Origin: Microbacterium sp. 11MF
Lineage (GTDB): Bacteria > Actinomycetota > Actinomycetes > Actinomycetales > Microbacteriaceae
DNA: 64,000 nucleotides
NCBI RefSeq assembly: GCF_000383475.1
Contig: NZ_KB911459.1
Location: 1,068,467-1,132,466 of the forward strand
Direction of reading: 5' to 3'
Positions 16,023-23,919 of this stretch are shown here, piece after piece (the stretch's first letter is position 1; every line of letters starts with the position of its first letter). Both the position numbers and the translations under genes were made by a program. The notes under the pieces are model-generated. The model had not been told where the DNA came from and did no database searches. It saw nothing but the letters and a program-made list of their open reading frames with translations.

Positions 16023-17336
16023 TCAGTAGGCAGGCATTGCTGCGGCGAGGTTGATCCCACCGGCAAGGCGGGTGACCATTGCCGGCGCGGGATGGGTCCC
16101 ATCCGCCGTGGGAGTGCCAGCCGTGACGGACCATTTGCCCGAGTCGCGTGCGGATTCGGCCAGGTCGGCGATGTCCACGAATCCGAACAGAGGGTGGACT
16201 GGGTCGCCCGCCCGGATGACACTGGCACCGGGTGCACCGATTGCGGCTGCAGCGTATGTGCTCTTGTCCAGCGGCGCACCATCGCGGAGCCAGTTGTTGT
16301 AGGTCACACGGTGGCCGTTCTTGGTGGCATCGCTGATCGTCTGGTTCGCGACGGTCGCCCACGAGTCGGTTGAGGTGGTGCGCGGCGGGACGGTGACGCC
16401 GACCACACGAGACCCGCGGTCAGCGTAGAGCCGCCAGCGGGCGATTACGTCAGCCTGCAACTGGGCGGCCGTGCGGCTGTTCACGTAGAGGTCGTTCGAC
16501 CCCATCGCGGAGATGACGTAGTCGGTGCAGCCAGCGAACTTTCCCCGATCACGGAGCCAGGGCACGAGGTTGACGGCAGAGTCCCCGTAGAGCGATCCCT
16601 GCAGGTAAGAGAACTCGTTTGCCATCGCCTTCACGGCCCATCCGCGGTCGTACGGGATGGTTGGGTTGGACGTGTCGCCGGCGCCCTGGGTGATGCTGTC
16701 GCCGTCGATGAGGACGGAGGGTCGGGCTGCCCGAGGGACCTGACCGATGATCGCGGCGGGCCCGTACACGCGAACGTTCGTCGTCCCGTTCCACGATGGG
16801 CTGCCGACCATCGTCTGATCGCTGCCGTCGAACCGTCCATCGGCGATGCCATCCGCCGAGGAAACGACATGCGTGGCCGGAAACTTCTCCCCCGCAGCCA
16901 CGGTGACTGAGGTGCGCAGTTCGAGCCACGTGCCAGCCGGGATTCGCGGGGCGATGACATCTGAGACTGCGTAACCGAGCGGGTTGATCAGCTTGGACGT
17001 TCGCCCGTCAAAGGTGATCTGGTAGAGAACGCCAGCGAGCTTGATCGCGGCGGTGATGGTGATGTCGTTGTTCGTGAGGAGGGTGTTCCACCAGGCGGAG
17101 TTGCCGTACACGAACCGAACGCCCACGGCGTCGTCAGGGAAGTAGTGGCGGGTCATCGACGTCTGAGTCGTGACGACCCCATCGCTCTGGCTGTTCGCCT
17201 GGGAGTCACGTGCGTGGAGAAGCTGAGTGCGTGTCGCGCACGGGCGTAGCCCCAGCAGAGCATTCCCGGCACGCAGCTGGCTGAGGACTGGGAAGCTGTC
17301 GAGCCGCCGGCCGGTGGAGTCTTTCATGTAAGCCAC
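16023..17336 (-). CDS. SGNH/GDSL hydrolase, tail-associated
   Basis: The 437-residue product has the SGNH blocks: LIDGDSITQG (about residue 205-215, the catalytic Ser), GSNDLY (block III Asn), and DPVHPLFG (Asp and His of block V). The N-terminal half is a beta-rich, probably carbohydrate-binding or tail-attachment region. In siphophages such hydrolases sit in the tail and probably remove acetyl or other ester groups from cell-wall glycans during adsorption. The GTG at 17336 has GGAGG 7 nt upstream. It is the last gene of the late operon. Confidence 0.85.
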   Translation of the reverse strand: MAYMKDSTGRRLDSFPVLSQLRAGNALLGLRPCATRTQLLHARDSQANSQSDGVVTTQTSMTRHYFPDDAVGVRFVYGNSAWWNTLLTNNDITITAAIKLAGVLYQITFDGRTSKLINPLGYAVSDVIAPRIPAGTWLELRTSVTVAAGEKFPATHVVSSADGIADGRFDGSDQTMVGSPSWNGTTNVRVYGPAAIIGQVPRAARPSVLIDGDSITQGAGDTSNPTIPYDRGWAVKAMANEFSYLQGSLYGDSAVNLVPWLRDRGKFAGCTDYVISAMGSNDLYVNSRTAAQLQADVIARWRLYADRGSRVVGVTVPPRTTSTDSWATVANQTISDATKNGHRVTYNNWLRDGAPLDKSTYAAAAIGAPGASVIRAGDPVHPLFGFVDIADLAESARDSGKWSVTAGTPTADGTHPAPAMVTRLAGGINLAAAMPAY

Positions 17337-17338
17337 GG

Positions 17339-18019
17339 TCAGGCCTCCTCGTAGACGATGTCGTCGATCTCGCCTGTGGTCGTGTTGATGACGATGGTGG
17401 TGATCGAGCCGGCGGGGAGCGGGTCGCCCTCCTGGTCCACGAACCGTACGAACGTGGCCCTTAGTGCAGCACCGGACGCGGTCGTCGGGCTGGCGAGGAT
17501 CGGCGCCATGATGCCGTCGCTCGTGGCGACGACAGCCTGCACCGCTTCCTTCGACGTGTTCGCATCGGATGCCGCCGTGCTTGCTGCGGTGGCGAAGTCT
17601 CCCGCCGCGGTCGCAGCATCCGTCGCCGTACCCACAGCCGTGGTGATGTCTGCGGCCAGGCCTTCGACGTCGTTCTTCGCCTGGAAGACCTCAGCGATCA
17701 CCTCAGGGCCGAGCCCGGCGTCCGCGACGGCCTGCTTCGCCGCGCCGAACACCGACCGGAGACGCACCTCGAACTGCCCGGACTTCAGGATCACGAACTC
17801 GGGGTCACCCTCGACACGGAACTGCGGGAGCTGTCCCACGCTCGACGAGACGAGCGGGTTGATCTCCGCACCAGACACTGCCTCATACACGGCGAGGGGT
17901 GTGGTGAAGGACAGGTCGGTCCCCGCGAACACCTCGAACTCCGCGTTCGGCACGAGCGTCCCTGTGCCATCGTTCCCGGTCGGGTCGACCGCGATCGGCT
18001 GGTCAAAGTAGTCGACCAT
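17339..18019 (-). CDS. Putative tail or fibre protein, Ala/Thr-rich helix
   Basis: The 226-residue product has an N-terminal beta-rich domain (TLVPNAEFEVFAGTD, QFRVEGDPEFVILKSGQFEVRL), a long Ala/Thr/Asp-rich helical segment (about residues 118-172) that could form a trimeric coiled coil, and a C-terminal beta hairpin. This resembles phage upper-fibre or baseplate proteins. Its start codon overlaps the stop of the holin candidate by one base and it ends 2 bp before the SGNH gene. Confidence 0.6.
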   Translation of the reverse strand: MVDYFDQPIAVDPTGNDGTGTLVPNAEFEVFAGTDLSFTTPLAVYEAVSGAEINPLVSSSVGQLPQFRVEGDPEFVILKSGQFEVRLRSVFGAAKQAVADAGLGPEVIAEVFQAKNDVEGLAADITTAVGTATDAATAAGDFATAASTAASDANTSKEAVQAVVATSDGIMAPILASPTTASGAALRATFVRFVDQEGDPLPAGSITTIVINTTTGEIDDIVYEEA

Positions 18020-18345
18020 CAGCCCTCCTCAGCGGTGATCAGGACCGTCTGCGCCTTGTCAGCGACGCCGGTGGGCTTCCACAAGCCGAAGTGGCCGGCG
18101 ACGGCAACGACGAACGCGGGCAGTGCGGAGAACAGTGCAACCCCGAGGTCGTACACCTCACCGGAACCGATGGTGCGTGCGAGCTCGACGAGCAGCGACG
18201 TCACCAGAGTGAGGGTGGCGAGGAGCACAGCCTTCCACCGGCCCGACGTGACACGAGTGGTCACCAGGCCGACGAGGACGGGCAGGACGAACGAGATGAC
18301 GAACTGGACGACCACGAGCGGGTCCAGCGTGAAAGCGAAGCTCAT
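18019..18345 (-). CDS. Membrane protein, holin candidate
   Basis: The 108-residue product from the ATG at 18345 (AGAAGGAG upstream, ATGA overlap with the preceding stop) has about three membrane helices (VVVQFVISFVLPVLVGLV, AVLLATLTLVTSLLV, LGVALFSALPAFVVAVAG) and short charged ends. Its position, two genes after the endolysin, fits a holin that makes the lysis pore. The longer frame from 18372 is less likely. Confidence 0.75.
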   Translation of the reverse strand: MSFAFTLDPLVVVQFVISFVLPVLVGLVTTRVTSGRWKAVLLATLTLVTSLLVELARTIGSGEVYDLGVALFSALPAFVVAVAGHFGLWKPTGVADKAQTVLITAEEG

Positions 18346-18707
18346 GATGTCTCCTTCTGCCGGCGCAACCACGTCGGCGGGATGGTGTCCTCAATCAGGG
18401 CGATGTCGGAAGGGTCAAGGTCGGGGCCGTGGTCGGAAGGCCACTGGCGGGCGATGGCGCGGAGGATGCGGGCGAACGCGGACGACTTGAGGCGGTCCTT
18501 CTCGACCAGCTCGTTGACCCGCCCCTCGAGGGAGCCGATCTTCGTCCAGGCGCCCTCGAGCTGCTCCGCAACGCGGGCGTCGATACGAGCATCGAGCGCG
18601 GTCTTCGCGTCGGTCTTCGTCTTCCCCCTGGTGCCGATGAACGTGACCACGATCCCGAGGAGACCGATGATCGCGACGACGATGGTGACGATGTGCTGCG
18701 GGTCCAT
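18342..18707 (-). CDS. Membrane protein with coiled coil, holin-like or lysis accessory
   Basis: The 121-residue product has an N-terminal single membrane helix (IVTIVVAIIGLLGIVVTFIG) followed by a highly charged helix (about residues 30-75) likely to form a coiled coil, then a short C-terminal tail. This type I topology recalls spanin-like or holin-antiholin proteins, but gram-positive phages lack an outer membrane and need no spanin. It overlaps the next gene by 4 bp (ATGA). Confidence 0.7.
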   Translation of the reverse strand: MDPQHIVTIVVAIIGLLGIVVTFIGTRGKTKTDAKTALDARIDARVAEQLEGAWTKIGSLEGRVNELVEKDRLKSSAFARILRAIARQWPSDHGPDLDPSDIALIEDTIPPTWLRRQKETS

Positions 18708-18708
18708 T

Positions 18709-19164
18709 TCAGGCTTCCTCCTCGCGTCGCTCTTTGATGTCCTCCCCGAGCAGGCTCAGCCTGAACAACGGGAGGGGCAACGCGAGAAGCAAGATGAACA
18801 CGACGAACGCGGACGACGGGTCCGGGCTCGAACGGAACAGCAACACCACAACGGCGTACGTACCCAGGAGGGCGACGAGCGCAACCTTCGACATCACCTC
18901 GAGGCGCCACAGCGCGGGGAAGATGACACCGATCGCGCAGGCGACACCAGCGGCCGCCAGCAACGCGCCCAGCACGACGATCACCTGATCGGGGAACAGA
19001 CGGTGCAGGATCGGTGACCCCCACAGCATCGCCCACGCACCAGCACCGATAACGATCGCGTCGTACACCGGGAGGGCGATCCGCATGAGGTTGCGGAACT
19101 TCCACTCATCCGGGCTGATCGCGTCAGCATCCCAGATCGTGCGCCGCAGAATCCGCCGCCGCAT
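18709..19164 (-). CDS. Membrane protein of the lysis cassette
   Basis: The ATG at 19164 overlaps the endolysin stop and has GGGGAAG upstream; it gives 151 residues (the frame from 19272 would lie inside the endolysin). The protein has three or four hydrophobic segments (VIVVLGALLAAAGVACAIG, ALVALLGTYAVVVLLF, AFVVFILLLALPLPL) and a charged C-terminus (EDIKERREEE). Three membrane genes in a row after the endolysin suggest one holin and one antiholin plus an accessory; which is which cannot be told. Confidence 0.7.
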   Translation of the reverse strand: MRRRILRRTIWDADAISPDEWKFRNLMRIALPVYDAIVIGAGAWAMLWGSPILHRLFPDQVIVVLGALLAAAGVACAIGVIFPALWRLEVMSKVALVALLGTYAVVVLLFRSSPDPSSAFVVFILLLALPLPLFRLSLLGEDIKERREEEA

Positions 19165-19892
19165 CACTTCCCCAGTTCGGGGATGCTCTGCACCTGCTTC
19201 AGGTTCTGCTTGCCCTTCGAGTACGGGAGCTTCCGGCCCGCAGCGGTGAACGCGCTCTTGATGACCTCCCACTCCCCCGAATCGACCCGACGGCGGCGGC
19301 CGTCCTTCACCTCGTAGACGACCTTGTCGCCCTTCGCCTGCACGTAAACGGTCATGTCTTCCTCTTCCGGAGTGATGGCGGGAGTCGCCGGCTTGGGCTT
19401 GTTGGATGCGGGGGCGGGCTTCGGCGGCGCGATCACCGGGCGGCCCGGCAGGTGGCGACCATGAGGGGCGCGGTACAGGTCCGGGTCGACGCGGATGCCG
19501 TCGATGAGGAGCTCCTCATGCAGGTGCACACCGTTCGTTTCGCCCGTGTCCCCCATGACCCCGATCGGCTGGTCCAGGGCGACTTTCTGCCCTTCGCGGA
19601 CCTTGACAGTCCCTGTCTGGTGGTGCGCGAGGCGAACCTGCGCACGGTCAGTGATCTGGATGAGGACGTAGTTGCCCCAACCGAGGTGGTGGCCGCCATC
19701 GTTGAACGCGGTGCGGATGATCCCCGCAGCTGGAGCGACGACCTGCTTTGACTGGCCCGGCCGAGCCGTGCTCCACTTCCAGTCCTTCCCCATGTGGGGG
19801 CGGTCGCGACTGTACGGCTTCACGTTCGTAGCGCCGAAAGGCAACCCAGGGGTCGTGGATGCGTACGGGACGGGCGAGGCGAGCTGAACCAT
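19164..19892 (-). CDS. Endolysin, M23-family metallopeptidase
   Basis: The 242-residue product has the M23 zinc ligands: HMGKD (His34, Asp38) and HLH (in GVHLHEEL), so it probably cuts peptide cross-links in peptidoglycan. After the catalytic domain (about residues 1-140) comes a Pro/Ala/Lys linker, then a short C-terminal domain from MTVYVQAKGDKVVYEV that may bind the wall; it matches no binding repeat that I know. GGAGGAG precedes the ATG. It is transcribed before the three membrane genes. Being M23 rather than an amidase or muramidase is a point of interest. Confidence 0.88.
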   Translation of the reverse strand: MVQLASPVPYASTTPGLPFGATNVKPYSRDRPHMGKDWKWSTARPGQSKQVVAPAAGIIRTAFNDGGHHLGWGNYVLIQITDRAQVRLAHHQTGTVKVREGQKVALDQPIGVMGDTGETNGVHLHEELLIDGIRVDPDLYRAPHGRHLPGRPVIAPPKPAPASNKPKPATPAITPEEEDMTVYVQAKGDKVVYEVKDGRRRRVDSGEWEVIKSAFTAAGRKLPYSKGKQNLKQVQSIPELGK

Positions 19893-19912
19893 GAGGCTCC
19901 TCCGGGAACGGC

Positions 19913-19939
19913 GGAGCCCCCGGGGTTACCGGGGGCTCC
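19913..19939. terminator. Hairpin between fibre gene and endolysin
   Basis: An 11-bp perfect stem (GGAGCCCCCGG at 19913-19923, complement at 19929-19939) with a 5-nt loop, no T tract. It lies in the only sizeable gap between the fibre gene and the endolysin and may partly attenuate late transcription. Confidence 0.5.
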
Positions 19940-19950
19940 GTAGGTGGGTG

Positions 19951-21855
19951 TCAGGCCGTCAGGCCCTCGAGCGCGGCAAGACGCTCCTCGATCACGCCGA
20001 GACGTTCGATCGCGCGCTGCACCGGGGGGAGCATCGCGAGCCACGCGCGCTCGTAGTGGATGCCCTCGACGTCGCCGTCCTCGTTGTAGAAGACAGCCCA
20101 GCCAAGACCCGCCGCGTCGAGCGCGTCGGCGATCATTCCGGCATCGACCGGAGCATCCGACCCGTGCTGAGCGACCTGCTCCCGGTACCGGTACATGACG
20201 AACGCGACCGACAGGAGCTGCTCGTCCGTGATCTCCATCTCGGCGATGTCCTGCTTGTACTTCGCGGCCGACGACTGGTGACCCAGGTAGGTCGGCTCCG
20301 AGCCCTCGTTCGTGATGTACGCGGCGCGGCGGGTGCCGGTGAGGTTCCGGTTCCACACGTCCGCGTTGAACCCGCCACTGCGCACAGCGGGCAGGTCGGC
20401 CGTCTTCTGGTCGACGTACCGCTTGTTCGCACCGTTCTCCGGGGTAGCAGGGTCGGCCATGTCGAGGCGGCCGCCCGAACTCCACCGGGCAAGCTGCCCA
20501 CCACCGGACGGACCAGACGTGGAACCGGCCGTGGCGTTGTCGACGTACCGCTTGTTCGCACCGTTCTCCGGCGTCGCGGGGTCCGCCATCTCGATTCGCC
20601 CACTCGCGGACCACCGGACCAGCTTGTTCCCACCCGACGGGCCCGACACGGACGCTTCGGTAGAGCTGTCGGTATACGCCTTCGCGACGGCCGCGGCGAC
20701 GTCCGTGTAGGCCTTCGCTGCCGCGGCGGCTGTGTCCACGGTGCGCTTGTTCGCGACGCTGTCCTGATCGGTCGGGTCGGCGACGATGATGCGGCCACCA
20801 GCCGTGAAGCGGACGAGCTTCCCCGGCCCGGTAAGGCCCGAGGTGGACGAGTCGGTCGCGTTGTCCACGTACCGCTTCGTCGCGCCGTGCTCGAGCGCGG
20901 TGGGCTCGGACATGCCCAGGCGGCCCTCAGGGGTGAACCGGGCGAGCTTCCCTCCCCCACCGCTCGCTCCCGACGTCGTCGAGTCGGTGAGGTTGTCGAC
21001 GTACCGCTTCGTCGCCCCGTGACCGAGCTGCGTCGGATCTGACATCAGCAGGTTCCCGGTGGGGCTCCACTGGACGAGCTTTCCGCCGCCCGTGCCGGTA
21101 CCGACCGCCGTGGACTTCGTGACAGCATCCGCTGTCGGCTTCAGGGCCGCATCGACGTACCGCTTGTTCGCGACGTGAGCGTTCGTCTCCGGGTCCGCGA
21201 CAGCCAGGCGCCCCTCCGGGGTGAACTTCGCCAGCTTCCCGCCGCCGCCATCCGTGCCGGTGGTGGTCGCCTCGGTGATCTCCGCTCGAGCGTCGACCCA
21301 GGTGGGGACTCCGGCGACGATCTGCCGCACCCACACCGCCGACCCCACGGTGACACGGGTGCCGATCCGCTCGAGGAAGGTGCGGACGAATGCGTCATTG
21401 GCTGAGGCGCCACCGTCTCCGTTCCACACGCGGAGGTCGACGACCTCCTGCGCGGAGGGCTGCCCGGCGGTGAACCGGACCAGAGCGAGAGGGTGGTCGT
21501 CGATCACACCGGGCACGTTCTGGCGGGTCGTGGCGAGGGCCTTCGTCGATGTGCCCTTCAGCACGACGACAGTGCTCGTCTTCGCTGCCCAGTCGCGCCG
21601 CAGTACAACGGTGTCCCACCGGCTGCCAGATGGCACCGCGACGGCTCCGACTGCCTCGACGTCGTAGGACACGTCGAGTACTCCGCGACCCGACGCGGTC
21701 CCAGGTTGCACGTTGAGGGTACGGTCGGCGGGGTTTGGGACGACCTCGAACGAGGAAGCACCGAAGACTGAGTAGGTCGCGCCGGCGTAGGTCAGGAGCT
21801 GCCCGTGCTCCGCGTAGGTCAGGGCTCGCTCGTACCCCTTGGAAACGATCGCCAT
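19951..21855 (-). CDS. Tail fibre or spike with repeats and S74-like chaperone end
   Basis: The 634-residue product is a receptor-binding candidate. The N-terminal part (about 1-200) is a beta-rich baseplate-attachment region. Six copies of a 40-60 residue unit follow (about 200-490), each with GGKLxRFTPxGRLxxxDP and ending ATKRYVD or NKRYVD. The C-terminus has SSAAKYKQDI (about residue 525), the start of the peptidase_S74 intramolecular chaperone, which folds trimeric fibres and cleaves itself at the Ser, followed by helices ending AIERLGVIEERLAALEGL. GGAGAGAAGG lies upstream of the ATG. It probably forms a trimer. Confidence 0.85.
   Translation of the reverse strand: MAIVSKGYERALTYAEHGQLLTYAGATYSVFGASSFEVVPNPADRTLNVQPGTASGRGVLDVSYDVEAVGAVAVPSGSRWDTVVLRRDWAAKTSTVVVLKGTSTKALATTRQNVPGVIDDHPLALVRFTAGQPSAQEVVDLRVWNGDGGASANDAFVRTFLERIGTRVTVGSAVWVRQIVAGVPTWVDARAEITEATTTGTDGGGGKLAKFTPEGRLAVADPETNAHVANKRYVDAALKPTADAVTKSTAVGTGTGGGKLVQWSPTGNLLMSDPTQLGHGATKRYVDNLTDSTTSGASGGGGKLARFTPEGRLGMSEPTALEHGATKRYVDNATDSSTSGLTGPGKLVRFTAGGRIIVADPTDQDSVANKRTVDTAAAAAKAYTDVAAAVAKAYTDSSTEASVSGPSGGNKLVRWSASGRIEMADPATPENGANKRYVDNATAGSTSGPSGGGQLARWSSGGRLDMADPATPENGANKRYVDQKTADLPAVRSGGFNADVWNRNLTGTRRAAYITNEGSEPTYLGHQSSAAKYKQDIAEMEITDEQLLSVAFVMYRYREQVAQHGSDAPVDAGMIADALDAAGLGWAVFYNEDGDVEGIHYERAWLAMLPPVQRAIERLGVIEERLAALEGLTA
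20390..21270 (-). repeat. Six internal coding repeats of the tail fibre
   Basis: The six protein units are also visible in DNA: forms of CGACGTACCGCTT (plus strand) recur at about 20401, 20540, 20732 (altered), 20867, 20998 and 21154. Spacing is 130-195 bp. The two copies nearest the 3' end of the gene (20400-20455 and 20536-20590) are nearly identical, which suggests a recent duplication and a chance of copy-number change by recombination. Confidence 0.8.
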
Positions 21856-21857
21856 GG

Positions 21858-22985
21858 TTACCTTCTCTCCAAGCTGCGTACGGACTTCGCGATCCCCGCG
21901 ACGTACTTCGTGAAACGGATCTGCGGTTCGGTGTCGGCGAACCCGAACCGGGGCGTCACCGTGAAACCCGACCCGTTGGCGTGTGTCACGGTGATCTCGC
22001 TGACAAGGTCGTGCATGGAAACCGGGCCGACTTGCACGGGGAGGCGGGTGCCGAGCTCGTATGCGGTCGGGAACCGGAACCAGGACGTCTCCCGCAAGTT
22101 CGCGGTGACGCTGGCCTTCGCGGCGCTGTCAGCGAGGGCTTCGACGCCGTAGGGGGTGAGGTCGGCGCCCGGCTCAGCATCCGACGCGTCGACGTAGGTT
22201 TCGAGCACGCGCCCGAGGGCCGCTTCTCGCGCGGCGTCGACGACGACCCGGTACTCCTTGTCCGTGCCGCTTCCGGCACCGCCGACGACTACGCGGGTTG
22301 CGGTGGCTGGTTGCATCGACCAGTTCCAGGAAGACAGGACTCCCGATTGTGGGGTGAGCGGCCGCGCGTAGGTTGACCCTTCGCGGATGCTGACGTCCCA
22401 TCGCCCGGTCGTGGCATCCCGCTCAAGGGTCAGCTGTAGCCGCGCCGTAGTGAGCATGTCGATGACAGTTGACAGCTGGTCCATGCGGAACCGGCTCACT
22501 CCGACCGGCCCTCTCCCGGTGGACGTCGGGACGTTCCAGGGGAGGTTGAGCCGCGCCGCAGCGGCGGCTATTACCGCCAACGCGCGGGTCTCCGCGGGGC
22601 CACTGTAGGTCGCGAACTCGCTGGTTTGTGCTGTGACTGCTGCTGCTGGGTCCTGCCATCCGAGGATGCTCGTGAACCAGGAGAAGTCGTCAGTGACAGT
22701 GACAGTCACGTTGCCGTAAGGGCCAGCTCCCTCAAGGGGGCCGATCCTGCCCTCGACGAGACGGCGCTTCGTCAACACGCTGCCATCCAGGCTGATCATC
22801 CACACGACGGCGCGTGCGCCCGCCGCTATCAGATGCGTGACAGCAGGGTGCGAGTCGCGAACAGTGAGCCGCGCGGTGGATGCTTTGTTGAAGCGGAGAA
22901 CGCTCGTCGTCTCGGCGGGAAGAAGCTGCTTCACGAACGCTGAGGTCGCATCCTGGATCTCGACGAGAATGTGGTCGCGCTGCAT
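21858..22985 (-). CDS. Minor tail protein, Gp37-like baseplate hub
   Basis: The 375-residue product from the ATG at 22985 (TGATG overlap with the upstream stop) resembles siphovirus ReqiPepy6 Gp37-like proteins, which form the tail-tip hub: an N-terminal strand-rich domain (DHILVEIQDATSAFVKQLLP), a Trp-rich centre (DDFSWFTSILGW) and a C-terminal ADLTPYGVEALADSAAKASVTANLRETSWFRFP region. It lies between the distal-tail-like gene and the fibre, as in many siphophages. No enzymatic motif is seen. Confidence 0.8.
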   Translation of the reverse strand: MQRDHILVEIQDATSAFVKQLLPAETTSVLRFNKASTARLTVRDSHPAVTHLIAAGARAVVWMISLDGSVLTKRRLVEGRIGPLEGAGPYGNVTVTVTDDFSWFTSILGWQDPAAAVTAQTSEFATYSGPAETRALAVIAAAAARLNLPWNVPTSTGRGPVGVSRFRMDQLSTVIDMLTTARLQLTLERDATTGRWDVSIREGSTYARPLTPQSGVLSSWNWSMQPATATRVVVGGAGSGTDKEYRVVVDAAREAALGRVLETYVDASDAEPGADLTPYGVEALADSAAKASVTANLRETSWFRFPTAYELGTRLPVQVGPVSMHDLVSEITVTHANGSGFTVTPRFGFADTEPQIRFTKYVAGIAKSVRSLERR

Positions 22986-23899
22986 CAGTACGCCCGCCAA
23001 TACAAGGGTGTGAGCTCCGCGACCACTGAACCGGTGCCCTCCGCCTGGATGACGAGGGGGGACGTTCCGCGGGCCGGAACCGGGCCGAACACCTGGAACC
23101 CGAGTTCGGGGGTGACATCTTCACCGTCGAGCGTGGCGAACTGCCGGGCCGGGTCCGTGTCGATGACGAGAGTGGAACCGTCGGGGACGGGGATGGGGAC
23201 CTCGATGATCGCCCCGTCCACACCGAGCTCGATGCTCGATGCGGGTCCGTGGACTGTCCATGTCAGGTAGGCGGGTTCGTTGCCCGGGTTGTCGATGTTC
23301 GCGAGAGCGAAAGACGAGTCGGAGGAGAGGTAGTAGATGTCGCCGGGCTCGTCCGGGATGAAGTCGACGCCGGCCTCGGCTCCGAGGAACGTCTGGCGGA
23401 CCGGTTGCCCTCGCCACAGTGGGCGTGGCGCGTACAGGTCGATCCCGATCCATGCGAGGCCGGTGACGAACGGGTCGCGATCGAAGCTGTGCCCACCGGT
23501 GAACGCTCCGCGCAGGTCGATGCTGCGCGCTGTGTCGCCGGTCCCGACCGTCCACGTCCCGGTTCGCACGGGGTGGAAGGAGTCGAAGAACGCAGCATGC
23601 TCGACCCGCCACTGCTCCGAGCTCGACGCGCGGAACAGGAGCGGCCAATACGCTGACCTTTCGGGCAGGGAATACCCGACGACATCGACACCGGGGACGA
23701 GGGGCGTCTGAGACGTGAAAACGTCGACCGGGGGCAGGTGGAGACCTTTGACGCCGCGTCCCATGCGAGGGTTCGACGCGTCGGGGCCCGACAGGACCCA
23801 GAAGGATCCGTCGAACCCCGTCCACGTCATCGGCCACGGCGCGAACGCTTCGGGGGCGACCTCGGGTGCTGAGGGTGTCGCAGCGAGTACGAGCGGCAT
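22985..23899 (-). CDS. Distal tail (Dit-like) component
   Basis: The 304-residue protein is strand-rich with many Trp and Pro (WPMTWTGFDGSFWVLSG, PLLFRASSSEQW) and no membrane segment, which fits a siphovirus tail component or Dit protein that links the tail tube to the baseplate. It directly follows the tape measure gene and precedes the Gp37-like hub, the conserved order. The call rests more on gene order than on a motif. Confidence 0.75.
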   Translation of the reverse strand: MPLVLAATPSAPEVAPEAFAPWPMTWTGFDGSFWVLSGPDASNPRMGRGVKGLHLPPVDVFTSQTPLVPGVDVVGYSLPERSAYWPLLFRASSSEQWRVEHAAFFDSFHPVRTGTWTVGTGDTARSIDLRGAFTGGHSFDRDPFVTGLAWIGIDLYAPRPLWRGQPVRQTFLGAEAGVDFIPDEPGDIYYLSSDSSFALANIDNPGNEPAYLTWTVHGPASSIELGVDGAIIEVPIPVPDGSTLVIDTDPARQFATLDGEDVTPELGFQVFGPVPARGTSPLVIQAEGTGSVVAELTPLYWRAY

Positions 23900-23919
23900 C
23901 TATGGCCTCCTTGGGTCGC

